A stretch of DNA of 64,000 nucleotides, from positions 62,001-126,000 of the forward strand of contig CANXME010002063.1 in NCBI GenBank assembly GCA_948144175.1. The letters are read 5' to 3'. Shown one piece after another: positions 23,301 through 37,218 of the stretch. Within the stretch, counting starts at the first letter, position 1, and every line of letters starts with the position of its first letter. The notes below the pieces were generated by a model. The model saw nothing but the letters and a program-made list of their open reading frames with translations, did no database searches and was not told the origin of the DNA. The position numbers were made by a program, and so were the translations under genes. The stretch is from Closterium sp. NIES-65 (Eukaryota; Streptophyta; Zygnematophyceae; Desmidiales; Closteriaceae).

Positions 23301-26300
23301 GAAATAAATTCATCTAGTGAACGTAAGGGTTTGAAAGGTAACTAACACACATGTGTAGAGAAAATGGTGCATCGGCTAGTCTGGCCGGCATTTCGCACTC
23401 ATAGTGCAGGTGGGGCGAGGGAGAACAGAAACGCTCGTTTCTCAAAAAGTAGAGGGAATCTAACGGTCTCACTCGATCAGAAGGTGGGAAATATATATAT
23501 CTAGTCAGCTAAAAAAAATTGAAATGTATTCAACGCACATGTATAGAGAAAATGGTGCATTGGCCAGGTCGGTCAGTATCGGAACGTAAAATGCAAATGC
23601 CAGGGAGAACGGAAGCGCTCAGATCTCGCATAGTACACGGAATCAAGTGGTCTCACTCAAATAGAAAGTAGGAAATATATTCATCTAGTGAACGTAAGGG
23701 TTTGAAAGGTAACTAACGCACATGTGTAGAGAAAATTGTGCATCGGTCAGTCTGGCCGGCATTTCGCACTTATAGTGCAACTAGGGCCAAGGAGAACGGA
23801 AACGCTCATTTCTCAAAAAGTAGAGGGAATCTAGCGGTCTCACTCGATCAGAAGGTGGGAAATATATAAATCTAGTGAGCTAATAAGGTTCTAAAGGAAT
23901 CTAATGCATATGTATATGGAAAATGGTGCATTGGCCAGGTCGGTCAGTATGGGAACTTAGAGTGCAAATGGTAGGGAGAACGGAAGCGCTCAGATCTCGC
24001 ATAGTACACGGAATCTAGTGGTCTCACTCAAATAGAAGGTAGGAAATAAATTCATCTAGTGAATGTAAGGGTTTGAAAGGTAACTAACGCACATGTGTAG
24101 AGAAAATGGTGCATCGGCCAGTCTGGCCGGCATTTTGCACTCATAGTGCAGGTGGGGCCAAGGAGAACGGAAACACTCGTTTCTCAAAAAAAAGAGGGAA
24201 TCTAACGGTCTCACTCGATCAAAAGGTGGGAAATATATTAACATAGTCAGCTAAAAAGGTTTGAAATGTATTCAACGCACATGTATAGAGAAAATGGTGC
24301 ATTGGCCAGGTCGGTCAGTATCGGAACTTAAAATGCAAATGCCAGGGAGAACGGAAGCGCTCAGATCTCAAAAAGTACACGGAATCAAGTGGTATCACTC
24401 AAATAAAAAGTAGGAAATATATTCATCTAGTGAACGTAAGGGTTTGAAAGGTAACTAACGCACATGTGTATAGAAAATGATGCATCAGCCAGTCTGGCCG
24501 GCATTTCGCGCTGATAGTGCAAGTAGGGCCAAGGAGAACGGAAACGCTCATTTCTCAAAAAGTAGAGGGAATCTAGTGGTCTCACTCGATCAGAAGGTGG
24601 GAAATATATAAATCTAGTGAGCTAATAAAGTTCAGAAGGAATCTAATGCATATGTATATGGAAAGTGGTGCATTGGCCAGGTCGGTCAGTATGGGAACTT
24701 GAGTGCAAATGCCTGGGAGAACGGAACCGCTCAGATTCGCATAGTACACGGAATCTAGTGGTCTCACTCAAATAGAGGGTAGGAAATAAATTCATCTAGT
24801 GAACGTAAGGGTTTGAAAGGTAACTAACGCACATGTGTAGAGAAAATGGTGCATCGGCTAGTCTGGCCGGCATTTCGCACTCATAGTGCAGGTGGGGCGA
24901 GGGAGAACAGAAACGCTCGTTTCTCAAAAAGTAGAGGGAATCTAACGGTCTCACTCGATCAGAAGGTGGGAAATATATATATCTAGTCAGCTAAAAAAAT
25001 TTGAAATGTATTCAACGCACATGTATAGAGAAAATGGTGCATTGGCCAGGTCGGTCAGTATCGGAACGTAAAATGCAAATGCTAGGGAGAACGGAAGCGC
25101 TCAGATCTCGCATAGTACACGGAATCAAGTGGTCTCACTCAAATAGAAAGTAGGAAATATATTCATCTAGTGAACGTAAGGGTTTGAAAGGTAACTAACG
25201 CACATGTGTAGAGAAAATTGTGCATCGGTCAGTCTGGCCGGCATTTCGCACTTATAGTGCAACTAGGGCCAAGGAGAACGGAAACGCTCATTTCTCAAAA
25301 AGTAGAGGGAATCTAGCGGTCTCACTCGATCAGAAGGTGGGAAATATATAAATCTAGTGAGCTAATAAGGTTCTAAAGGAATCTAATGCATATGTATATG
25401 GAAAATGGTGCATTGGCCAGGTCGGTCAGTATGGGAACTTAGAGTGCAAATGCCAGGGAGAACGGAAGCGCTCAGATCTCGCATAGTACACGGAATCTAG
25501 TGGTCTCACTCAAATAGAAGGTAGGAAATATATTCATCTAGTGAACGTAAGGGTCTGAAAGGTAACTAACGCACATGTGTAGAGAAAATGGTGCATCGGC
25601 CAGTCTGGCCGGCATTTCGCACTTATAGTGCAAGTAGGGCCAAGGAGAACAGAAACGCTCATTTCTCAAAAAGTAAAGGGAATCTAGCGGTCCCACTCGA
25701 TCAGAAGGTGGGAAGTATATAAATCTAGTGAGCTAATAAGGTTCGAAAGGAATCTAATGCATATGTATATGGACAGTGGTGCATTGGCCAGGTTGGTCAG
25801 TATGGGAACTAAGAGTGCAAATGCCAGGGAGAACGGAAGCGCTCAGATCTCGCATAGTACACGGAATCTAGTGGTCTCACTCAAATAGAAGGTAGGAAAT
25901 ATATTCATCTAGTGAACGTAAGGGTTTGAAAGGTGACTAACGCACATGTGTAGAGAAAATGGTGCATCGGCCAGTCTGGCCGGCATTTCGCACTCATAGC
26001 GCCGGTGGGGCCAGGGAGAACGGAAACGCTCGTTTCTCAGAAAGTAGAGGGAATCTAACGGTCTCACTCGATCAAAAGGTGGGAAATATATAAATTTAGT
26101 CAGCTAAAAAGGTTTGAAATGTATTCAACGCACATGTATAGAGAAAATGGTGCATTGGCCAGGTCGGTCAGTATCGGAACTTAAAATGCAAATGCCAGGG
26201 AGAACGGAAGCGCTCGGATCTCCCATAGTACACGCAATCAAGTGGTCTCACTCAAAAAGAAAGTAGGAAATATATTCATCTAGTGAACGTAAGGGTTTGA

Positions 26301-29300
26301 AAGGTAACTAACGCACATGTGTAGAGAAAATTGTGCATCGGCCAGTCTGGCCGGCATTTCGCACTTATAGTGCAACTAGGGCCAAGGAGAACGGAAACGC
26401 TCATTTCTCAAAAAATAGAGGGAATCTAGCGGTCTCACTCGATCAAAAGGTGGGAAATATATAAATCTAGTGAGCTAATAAGGTTTGAAAGGAATCTACT
26501 GCATATGTATATAAAAAATGGTGCATTGGCCAGGTCGGTCAGTATGGGAACTTAGAGTGCAAATGCCAGGGAGAACGGAAGCGCTCAGATCTCGCATAGT
26601 ACGCGGAATCTAGTGGTCTCACTCAAATAGAAGGTAGGAAATAAATTCATCTAGTGAATGTAAGGGTTTGAAAGGAAACTAACGCACATGTGTAGAGAAA
26701 ATGGTGCATCGGCCAGTCTGGCCGGCAATTCGCACTTATAGTGCAAGTAGGGCCAAGGAGAATGGAAACGCTCATTTCTCAAAAAGTAAAGGGAATCTAG
26801 CGGTCTCACTCAATCAGAAGGTGGGAAATATATAAATCTAGTGAGCTAATAAGGTTCTAAAGGAATCTAATGCATATGTATATGGAAAATGGTGCATTGG
26901 CCAGGTCGGTCAGTATGGGAACTTAGAGTGCAAATGCCAGGGAGAAGGAAGCGCTCAGATCTCGCATAGTACACGGAATCTAGTGGTCTCACTCAAATAG
27001 AAGGTAGGAAGTAAATTCATCTAGTGAACGTAAGGGTTTGAAAGGTAACTAACGCACATGTGTAGAGAAAATGGTGCATCGGCCAGTCTGGCCGGCATTT
27101 CGCACTTATAGTGCAAGTAGGGCCAAGGAGAATGGAAACGCTCATTTCTCAAAAAGTAAAGGGAATCTAGCGGTCTCACTCAATCAGAAGGTGGGAAATA
27201 TATAAATCTAGTGAGCTAATAAGGTTCTAAAGGAATCTAATGCATATGTATATGGAAAATGGTGCATTGGCCAGGTCGGTCAGTATGGGAACTTAGAGTG
27301 CAAATGCCAGGGAGAAGGAAGCGCTCAGATCTCGCATAGTACACGGAATCTAGTGGTCTCACTCAAATAGAAGGTAGGAAGTAAATTCATCTAGTGAACG
27401 TAAGGGTTTGAAAGGTAAGTAACGCACATGTGTAGAGAAAATGGTGCATCGGCCAGTCTGGCCGGCATTTCGCACTCATAGTGCAGGTGGGGCCAAGGAG
27501 AACGGAAACACTCGTTTCTCAAAAAGTAGAGGGAATCTAACGGTCTCACTCGATTAGAAGGTGGGAAATATATTAACATAGTCAGCTAAAAAGGTTTGAA
27601 ATGTATTCAACGCACATGTATAGAGAAAATGGTGCATTGGCCAGGTCGGTCAGTATCGGAACTTAAAATGCAAATGCCAGGGAGAACGGAAGCGCTCAGA
27701 TCTCAAAAAGTAAACGGAATCAAGTGGTATCACTCAAATAAAAAGTAGGAAATATATTCATCTAGTGAACGTAAGGGTTTGAAAGGTAACTAACCCACAT
27801 GTGTATAGAAAATGATGCATCAGCCTGTCTGGCCGGCATTTCGCACTGATAGTGCAAGTAGGGCCAAGGAGAACGGAAACGCTCATTTCTCAAAAAGTAG
27901 AGGGAATCTAGTGGTCTCACTCGATCAGAAGGTGGGAAATATATAAATCTAGTGAGCTAATAAGGTTCAGAAGGAATCTAATGCATATGTATATGGAAAG
28001 TGGTGCATTGGCCAGGTCGGTCAGATGGGAACTTGAGTGCAAATGCCTGGGAGAACGGAACCGCTCAGATTCGCATAGTACACGGAATCTAGTGGTCTCA
28101 CTCAAATAGAGGGTAGGAAATAAATTCATCTAGTGAACGTAAGGGTTTGAAAGGTAACTAACGCACATGTGTAGAGAAAATGGTGCATCGGCTAGTCTGG
28201 CCGGCATTTCGCACTCATAGTGCAGGTGGGGCGAGGGAGAACAGAAACGCTCGTTTCTCAAAAAGTAGAGGGAATCTAACGGTCTCACTCGATCAGAAGG
28301 TGGGAAATATATATATCTAGTCAGCTAAAAAATTTTGAAATGTATTCAACGCACATGTATAGAGAAAATGGTGCATTGGCCAGGTCGGTCAGTATGGGAA
28401 CGTAAAATGCAAATGCCAGGGAGAACGGAAGCGCTCAGATCTCGCATAGTACACGGAATCAAGTGGTCTCACTCAAAAAGAAAGTAGGAAATATATTCAT
28501 CTAGTGAACGTAAGGGTTTGAAAGGTAACTAACGCACATGTGTAGAGAAAATTGTGCATCAGTCAGTCTGGCCGGCATTTCGCACTTATAGTGCAACTAG
28601 GGCCAAGGAGAACGGAAACGCTCATTTCTCAAAAAGTAGAGGGAATCTAGCGGTCTCACTCGATCAGAAGGTGGGAAATATATAAATCTAGTGAGCTAAT
28701 AAGGTTCGAAAGGAATCTAATGCATATGTATATGGAAAATGGTGCATTGGCCAGGTCGGTCAGTATGGGAACTTAGAGTGCAAATGCCAGGGAGAACGGA
28801 AGCGCTCAGATCTCGCATAGTACACGGAATCTAGTGGTCTCACTCAAATAGAAGGTAGGAAATAAATTCATCTAGTGAACGTAAGGGTTTGAAAGGTAAC
28901 TAACGCACATGTGTAGAGAAAATGGTGCATCGGCCAGTCTGGCCGGCATTTTGCACTCATAGTGCAGGTGGGGCCAAGGAGAACGGAAACACTCGTTTCT
29001 AAAAAAAAAGAGGGAATCTAACGGTCTCACTCGATTAGAAGGTGGGAAATATATTAACATAGTCAGCTAAAAAGGTTTGAAATGTATTCAACGCACATGT
29101 ATAGAGAAAACGGTGCATTGGCCAGGTCGGTCAGTATCGGAACTTAAAATGCAAATGCCAGGGAGAACGGAAGCGCTCAGATCTCAAAAAGTACACGGAA
29201 TCAAGTGGTATCACTCAAATAAAAAGTAGGAAATATATTCATCTAGTGAACGTAAGGGTTTGAAAGGTAACTAACGCACATGTGTATAGAAAATGATGCA

Positions 29301-29640
29301 TCAGCCAGTCTGGCCGGCATTTCGCACTGATAGTGCAAGTAGGGCCAAGGAGAACGGAAACGCTCATTTCTCAAAAAGTAGAGGGAATCTAGTGGTCTCA
29401 CTCGATCAGAAGGTGGGAAATATATAAATCTAGTGAGCTAATAAGGTTCAGAAGGAATCTAATGCATATGTATATGGAAAGTGGTGCATTGGCCAGGTCG
29501 GTCAGTATGGGAACTTGAGTGCAAATGCCTGGGAGAACGGAACCGCTCAGATTCGCATAGTACACGGAATCTAGTGGTCTCACTCAAATAGAGGGTAGGA
29601 AATAAATTCATCTAGTGAACGTAAGGGTTTGAAAGGTAAC
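20400..29640. repeat. Higher-order repeat of about 1,481 bp (four dimers) and a 6.3-kb-offset copy
   Basis: Diagnostic variants recur every 1,481-1,482 bp. The monomer with AACTTGAGTGCAAATGCCTGGG lies near 21,735, 23,217 and 24,699, and again near 28,033 and 29,515. The block at about 20.4-23.3 kb matches that at about 26.7-29.6 kb at an offset of 6,298 bp (17 dimers). Inside the region the repeat is alternately regular and interrupted. Confidence 0.75.
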
Positions 29641-31250
29641 TAACGCACATGTGTAGAGAAAATTGTGAATCGGCCAGTCTGGCCGGCATTTCGCACTTAT
29701 AGTGCAACTAGGGCCAAGGAGAACGGAAACGCTCATTTCTCAAAAAGTAGAGGGAATCTAGCGGTCTCACTCGATCAGAAGGTGGGAAATATATAAATCT
29801 AGTGAGCTAATAAGGTTCTAAAGGAATCTAATGCATATGTATATGGAAAATGGTGCATTGGCCAGGTCGGTCAGTATGGGAACTTAGAGTGCAAATGCCA
29901 GGGAGAACGGAAGCGCTCAGATCTCGCATAGTACACGGAATCTAGTGGTCTCACTCAAATAGAAGGTAGGAAATATATTCATCTAGTGAACGTAAGGGTC
30001 TGAAAGGTAACTAACGCACATGTGTAGAGAAAATGGTGCATCGGCCAGTCTGGCCGGCATTTCGCACTTATAGTGCAAGTAGGGCCAAGGAGAACAGAAA
30101 CGCTCATTTCTCAAAAAGTAAAGGGAATCTAGCGGTCCCACTCGATCAGAAGGTGGGAAGTATATAAATCTAGTGAGCTAATAAGGTTCGAAAGGAATCT
30201 AATGCATATGTATATGGACAGTGGTGCATTGGCCAGGTTGGTCAGTATGGGAACTAAGAGTGCAAATGGCAGGGAGAACGGAAGCGCTCAGATCTCGCAT
30301 AGTACACGGAATCTAGTGGTCTCACTCAAATAGAAGGTAGGAAATATATTCATCTAGTGAACGTAAGGGTTTGAAAGGTAACTAACGCACATGTGTAGAG
30401 AAAATGGTGCATCGGCCAGTCTGGCCGGCATTTCGCACTCATAGCGCAGGTGGGGCCAAGGAGAACGGAAACGCTCGTGTCTCAAAAAGTAAAGGGAATC
30501 TAACGGTCTCACTCGATCAAAAGGTGGGAAATATATAAATTTAGTCAGCTAAAAAGGTTTGAAATGTATTCAACGCACATGTATAGAGAAAATGGTGCAT
30601 TGGCCAGGTCGGTCAGTATCGGAACTTAAAATGCAAATGCCAGGGAGAACGGAAGCGCTCGGATCTCCCATAGTACACGCAATCAAGTGGTCTCACTCAA
30701 AAAGAAAGTAGGAAATATATTCATCTAGTGAACGTAAGGGTTTGAAAGGTAACTAACGCACATGTGTAGAGAAAATTGTGAATCGGCCAGTCTGGCCGGC
30801 ATTTCGCACTTATAGTGCAACTAGGGCCAAGGAGAACGGAAACGCTCATTTCTCAAAAAATAGAGGGAATCTAGCGGTCTCACTCGATCAAAAGGTGGGA
30901 AATATATAAATCTAGTGAGCTAATAAGGTTTGAAAGGAATCTACTGCATATGTATATAAAAAATGGTGCATTGGCCAGGTCGGTCAGTATGGGAACTTAG
31001 AGTGCAAATGCCAGGGAGAACGGAAGCGCTCAGATCTCGCATAGTACGCGGAATCTAGTGGTCTCACTCAAATAGAAGGTAGGAAATAAATTCATCTAGT
31101 GAATGTAAGGGTTTGAAAGGAAACTAACGCACATGTGTAGAGAAAATGGTGCATCGGCCAGTCTGGCCGGCATTTCGCACTTATAGTGCAAGTAGGGCCA
31201 AGGAGAATGGAAACGCTCATTTCTCAAAAAGTAAAGGGAATCTAGCGGTC
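25200..31250. repeat. Large block duplication in the satellite, 4,445-bp offset
   Basis: About 25.2-26.8 kb recurs at about 29.65-31.25 kb. Markers are GTAAGGGTCTGAAAGG (25,548 and 29,993) and the rare CTACTGCATATGTATATAAA (26,496 and 30,941), both 4,445 bp apart, which is 12 dimers. Confidence 0.75.
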
Positions 31251-34200
31251 TCACTCAATCAGAAGGTGGGAAATATATAAATCTAGTGAGCTAATAAGGT
31301 TTGAAAGGAATCTAATGCATATGTATATGGAAAATGGTGCATTGGCTAGGTCGGTCAGTATGGGAACTTAGAGTGCAAATGCCAGGGAGAACGGAAGCGC
31401 TCAGATCTCGCATAGTACACGGAATCTAGTGGTCTCACTCAAATAGAAGGTAGGAAGTAAATTCATCTAGTGAACGTAAGGGTTTGAAAGGTAACTAACG
31501 CACATGTGTAGAGAAAATAGTGCATCGGCCAGTCTGGCCGGCATTTCGCACTTATAGTGCAAGTAGGGCAAAGGAGAACGAAAACGCTCATTTCTCAAAA
31601 AGTAAAGGAAATCTAGCGGTCTCACTCGATCAGAAGGTGGGAAATATATAAATCTAGTGAGCTAATAAGGTTCGAAAGGAATCTAATGCATATGTATATG
31701 GAAAATGGTGCATTGGCCAGGTCGGTCAGTATGGGAACTTAGAGTGCAAATGCCAGGGAGAACGGAAGTGCTCAGATCTTGCATAGTACACAGAATCTAG
31801 TGGTCTCACTCAAATAGAAGGTAGGAAATAAATTCATCTAGTGAACGTAAGGGTTTGAAAGGTAACTAACGCACATGTGTAGAGAAAATGGTGCATCGGC
31901 CAGTCTGGCTGGCATTTCGCACTTATAGTGCAAGTAGGGCCAAGGGGAACGGAAACGCTCAATTCTCAAAAAGTAAAGGGAATCTAGCGGTCTCACTCGA
32001 TCAGAAGGTAAGAAATATATAAATCTAGTGAGCTAATAAGGTTCGAAAGGAATCTAATGCATATGTATATGGAAAATGGTGCATTGGCCAGGTCGGTCAG
32101 TATGGGAACTTAGAGTGCAAATGCCAGGGAGAACGGAAGCGCTCAGATCTCGCATAGTACGCGGAAATATATTCATCTAGTGAACGTAAGGGTTTGAAAG
32201 GTAACTAACGCACATGTGTAGAGAAAATGGTGCATCGGCCAGTCTGACCGGCATTTCGCACTGATAGTGCAAGTAGGGCCAAGGAGAACGGAAACGCTCA
32301 TTTCTCAAAAAGTAAAAGGAATATAGCGGTCTCACTCAATCAGAAGGTGGGAAATATATAAATCTAGTGAGCTAATAAGGTTCGGAAGGAATCTAATGCA
32401 TATGTATATGGAAAGTGGTGCATTGGCCAGGTCGGTCAGTATGGGAACTTAGAGTGCAAATGCCTGGGAGAACGGAACCGCTCAGATCTCGCATAATACA
32501 CGGAATCTAGTGGTCTCACTCAAATATAATGTAGGAAATATATTCATCTAGTGAACGTAAGGGTTTGAAAGGTAACTAACGCACATGTGTAGAGAAAATG
32601 GTGCATCGGCGAGTCTGGCCGGCATTTCGCACTCATAGTGCAGGTGGGGCCAGGGAGAATGGAAACCCTCGTTTCTCAAAAAGTAGTGGGAATCTTATGG
32701 TCTCACTCGATCAGAAGGTGGGAAATATATAAATCTAGTGAGCTAATAAGGTTCGAAAGGAATCTCATGTGGTTTGAAATGTATTTAACGCACATGTATA
32801 GAGAAAATGGTGCATTGGCCAGGTCGGTCAGTATCGGAACTTAAAATGCAAATGCCAGGGAGAACGGAAGCGCTCTGATCTCGCATAGTACACGGAATTA
32901 AGTGGTCTCACTCAAATAGAAAGTATGAAATGTATTCATCTAGTGAACATAAGGGTTTGGATGGTAACCAACACACATGTGTAGAGAAAATTGTGCATCG
33001 GCCAGTCGTGCCGGCATTTCGCACTCATAGTGCAAGTAGGGCCAAGGAGAACGGAAACGCTCATTTCTCAAAAACTAAAGGGAATCTAGCGGTCTCACTC
33101 GATCAGAAGGTGGGAAATATATTTATCTAGTGAGCTAATAAGGTTCAAAAGGAATCTAATGCATATGTATATGGAAAATGGTGCATAGGCCAGGTCGGTC
33201 AGTATGGGAACTTAGAGTGCAAATGCCAGGGAGAACGGAAGCGCTCAGATCTCGCATAGTACACGGAATCTAGTGGTCTCACTCAAATAGAAGGTAGGAA
33301 ATAAATTCATCTAGTGAACGTAGGGGTTTGAAAGGTAACTAACGCACATGTATAGAGAAAATGGTGCATCGGCCAGTCTGGCCGGCATTTCGCACTTATA
33401 GTGCAAGTAGGGCCAAGGAGAACGGAAACGCTCATTTGTCAAAAAGTAAAGGGAATCTAGCGGTCTCACTCGATCAGAAGGTGGGAAATATATAAATCTA
33501 GTGAGCTAATAAGGTTCAGAAGGAATCTAATGCATATGTATATGGAAAGTGGTGCATTGGCCAGGTCGGTCAGTATGGGAACTTAGAGTGCAAATGCCTG
33601 GGAGAACGGAACCGCTCAGATCTCGCATAATACACGGAATCTAGTGGTCTCACTCAAATATAAGGTAGGAAATATATTCATCTAGTGAACGTAAGGGTTT
33701 GAAAGGTAACTAACGCACATGTGTAGAGAAAAAGGTGCATCGGCGAGTCTGGCCGGCATTTCGCACTCATAGTGTTGGTGGGGCCAGGGAGAACGGAGAC
33801 GCTCGTTTCTCAAAAAGTAGATGGAATCTTACGGTCTCACTCGATCAGAAGGTGGGAAATACATAAATCTAGTCAGTTAAAAAGGTATAGGGTTTGAAAT
33901 GTATTCAACGCACATGTATAGAGAAAATGGTGCATTGGCCAGGTCGGTCAGTATCGGAACTTAAAATGCAAATGCCAGGGAGAACGGAAGCGCTCGGATC
34001 TCCCATAGTACACGCAATCAAGTGGTCTCACTCAAAAAGAAAGTAGGAAATATATTCATCTAGTGAACGTAAGGGTTTGAAAGGTAACTAACGCACATGT
34101 GTAGAGAAAATTGTGAATCGGCCAGTCTGGCCGGCATTTCGCACTTATAGTGCAACTAGGGCCAAGGAGAACGGAAACGCTCATTTCTCAAAAAATAGAG

Positions 34201-37200
34201 GGAATCTAGCGGTCTCACTCGATCAAAAGGTGGGAAATATATAAATCTAGTGAGCTAATAAGGTTTGAAAGGAATCTACTGCATATGTATATAAAAAATG
34301 GTGCATTGGCCAGGTCGGTCAGTATGGGAACTTAGAGTGCAAATGCCAGGGAGAACGGAAGCGCTCAGATCTCGCATAGTACGCGGAATCTAGTGGTCTC
34401 ACTCAAATAGAAGGTAGGAAATAAATTCATCTAGTGAATGTAAGGGTTTGAAAGGAAACTAACGCACATGTGTAGAGAAAATGGTGCATCGGCCAGTCTG
34501 GCCGGCATTTCGCACTTATAGTGCAAGTAGGGCCAAGGAGAATGGAAACGCTCATTTCTCAAAAAGTAAAGGGAATCTAGCGGTCTCACTCAATCAGAAG
34601 GTGGGAAATATATAAATCTAGTGAGCTAATAAGGTTTGAAAGGAATCTAATGCATATGTATATGGAAAATGGTGCATTGGCTAGGTCGGTCAGTATGGGA
34701 ACTTAGAGTGCAAATGCCAGGGAGAACGGAAGCGCTCAGATCTCGCATAGTACACGGAATCTAGTGGTCTCACTCAAATAGAAGGTAGGAAGTAAATTCA
34801 TCTAGTGAACGTAAGGGTTTGAAAGGTAACTAACGCACATGTGTAGAGAAAATAGTGCATCGGCCAGTCTGGCCGGCATTTCGCACTTATAGTGCAAGTA
34901 GGGCAAAGGAGAACGAAAACGCTCATTTCTCAAAAAGTAAAGGAAATCTAGCGGTCTCACTCGATCAGAAGGTGGGAAATATATAAATCTAGTGAGCTAA
35001 TAAGGTTCGAAAGGAATCTAATGCATATGTATATGGAAAATGGTGCATTGGCCAGGTCGGTCAGTATGGGAACTTAGAGTGCAAATGCCAGGGAGAACGG
35101 AAGTGCTCAGATCTTGCATAGTACACAGAATCTAGTGGTCTCACTCAAATAGAAGGTAGGAAATAAATTCATCTAGTGAACGTAAGGGTTTGAAAGGTAA
35201 CTAACGCACATGTGTAGAGAAAATGGTGCATCGGCCAGTCTGGCTGGCATTTCGCACTTATAGTGCAAGTAGGGCCAAGGGGAACGGAAACGCTCAATTC
35301 TCAAAAAGTAAAGGGAATCTAGCGGTCTCACTCGATCAGAAGGTAAGAAATATATAAATCTAGTGAGCTAATAAGGTTCGAAAGGAATCTAATGCATATG
35401 TATATGGAAAATGGTGCATTGGCCAGGTCGGTCAGTATGGGAACTTAGAGTGCAAATGCCAGGGAGAACGGAAGCGCTCAGATCTCGCATAGTACGCGGA
35501 AATATATTCATCTAGTGAACGTAAGGGTTTGAAAGGTAACTAACGCACATGTGTAGAGAAAATGGTGCATCGGCCAGTCTGACCGGCATTTCGCACTGAT
35601 AGTGCAAGTAGGGCCAAGGAGAACGGAAACGCTCATTTCTCAAAAAGTAAAAGGAATATAGCGGTCTCACTCAATCAGAAGGTGGGAAATATATAAATCT
35701 AGTGAGCTAATAAGGTTCGGAAGGAATCTAATGCATATGTATATGGAAAGTGGTGCATTGGCCAGGTCGGTCAGTATGGGAACTTAGAGTGCAAATGCCT
35801 GGGAGAACGGAACCGCTCAGATCTCGCATAATACACGGAATCTAGTGGTCTCACTCAAATATAATGTAGGAAATATATTCATCTAGTGAACGTAAGGGTT
35901 TGAAAGGTAACTAACGCACATGTGTAGAGAAAATGGTGCATCGGCGAGTCTGGCCGGCATTTCGCACTCATAGTGCAGGTGGGGCCAGGGAGAATGGAAA
36001 CCCTCGTTTCTCAAAAAGTAGTGGGAATCTTATGGTCTCACTCGATCAGAAGGTGGGAAATATATAAATCTAGTGAGCTAATAAGGTTCGAAAGGAATCT
36101 CATGTGGTTTGAAATGTATTTAACGCACATGTATAGAGAAAATGGTGCATTGGCCAGGTCGGTCAGTATCGGAACTTAAAATGCAAATGCCAGGGAGAAC
36201 GGAAGCGCTCTGATCTCGCATAGTACACGGAATTAAGTGGTCTCACTCAAATAGAAAGTATGAAATGTATTCATCTAGTGAACATAAGGGTTTGGATGGT
36301 AACCAACACACATGTGTAGAGAAAATTGTGCATCGGCCAGTCGTGCCGGCATTTCGCACTCATAGTGCAAGTAGGGCCAAGGAGAACGGAAACGCTCATT
36401 TCTCAAAAACTAAAGGGAATCTAGCGGTCTCACTCGATCAGAAGGTGGGAAATATATTTATCTAGTGAGCTAATAAGGTTCAAAAGGAATCTAATGCATA
36501 TGTATATGGAAAATGGTGCATAGGCCAGGTCGGTCAGTATGGGAACTTAGAGTGCAAATGCCAGGGAGAACGGAAGCGCTCAGATCTCGCATAGTACACG
36601 GAATCTAGTGGTCTCACTCAAATAGAAGGTAGGAAATAAATTCATCTAGTGAACGTAGGGGTTTGAAAGGTAACTAACGCACATGTATAGAGAAAATGGT
36701 GCATCGGCCAGTCTGGCCGGCATTTCGCACTTATAGTGCAAGTAGGGCCAAGGAGAACGGAAACGCTCATTTGTCAAAAAGTAAAGGGAATCTAGCGGTC
36801 TCACTCGATCAGAAGGTGGGAAATATATAAATCTAGTGAGCTAATAAGGTTCAGAAGGAATCTAATGCATATGTATATGGAAAGTGGTGCATTGGCCAGG
36901 TCGGTCAGTATGGGAACTTAGAGTGCAAATGCCTGGGAGAACGGAACCGCTCAGATCTCGCATAATACACGGAATCTAGTGGTCTCACTCAAATATAAGG
37001 TAGGAAATATATTCATCTAGTGAACGTAAGGGTTTGAAAGGTAACTAACGCACATGTGTAGAGAAAAAGGTGCATCGGCGAGTCTGGCCGGCATTTCGCA
37101 CTCATAGTGTTGGTGGGGCCAGGGAGAACGGAGACGCTCGTTTCTCAAAAAGTAGATGGAATCTTACGGTCTCACTCGATCAGAAGGTGGGAAATACATA

Positions 37201-37218
37201 AATCTAGTCAGTTAAAAA
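30556..37218. repeat. 3.3-kb direct tandem duplication (nine dimers)
   Basis: The segment 30,556-33,883 recurs at 33,891-37,218, offset 3,335 bp. Every spot I compared was identical, including rare variants: ATAGTGTTGGTGGGG near 33,770 and 37,105, GGAATCTCATGTGG near 32,760 and 36,095, and a shortened monomer near 32,161 and 35,496. The copies meet at 33,884-33,890, where seven extra bases lie between AAAAAGG and GGTTTGAAAT. Confidence 0.85.
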
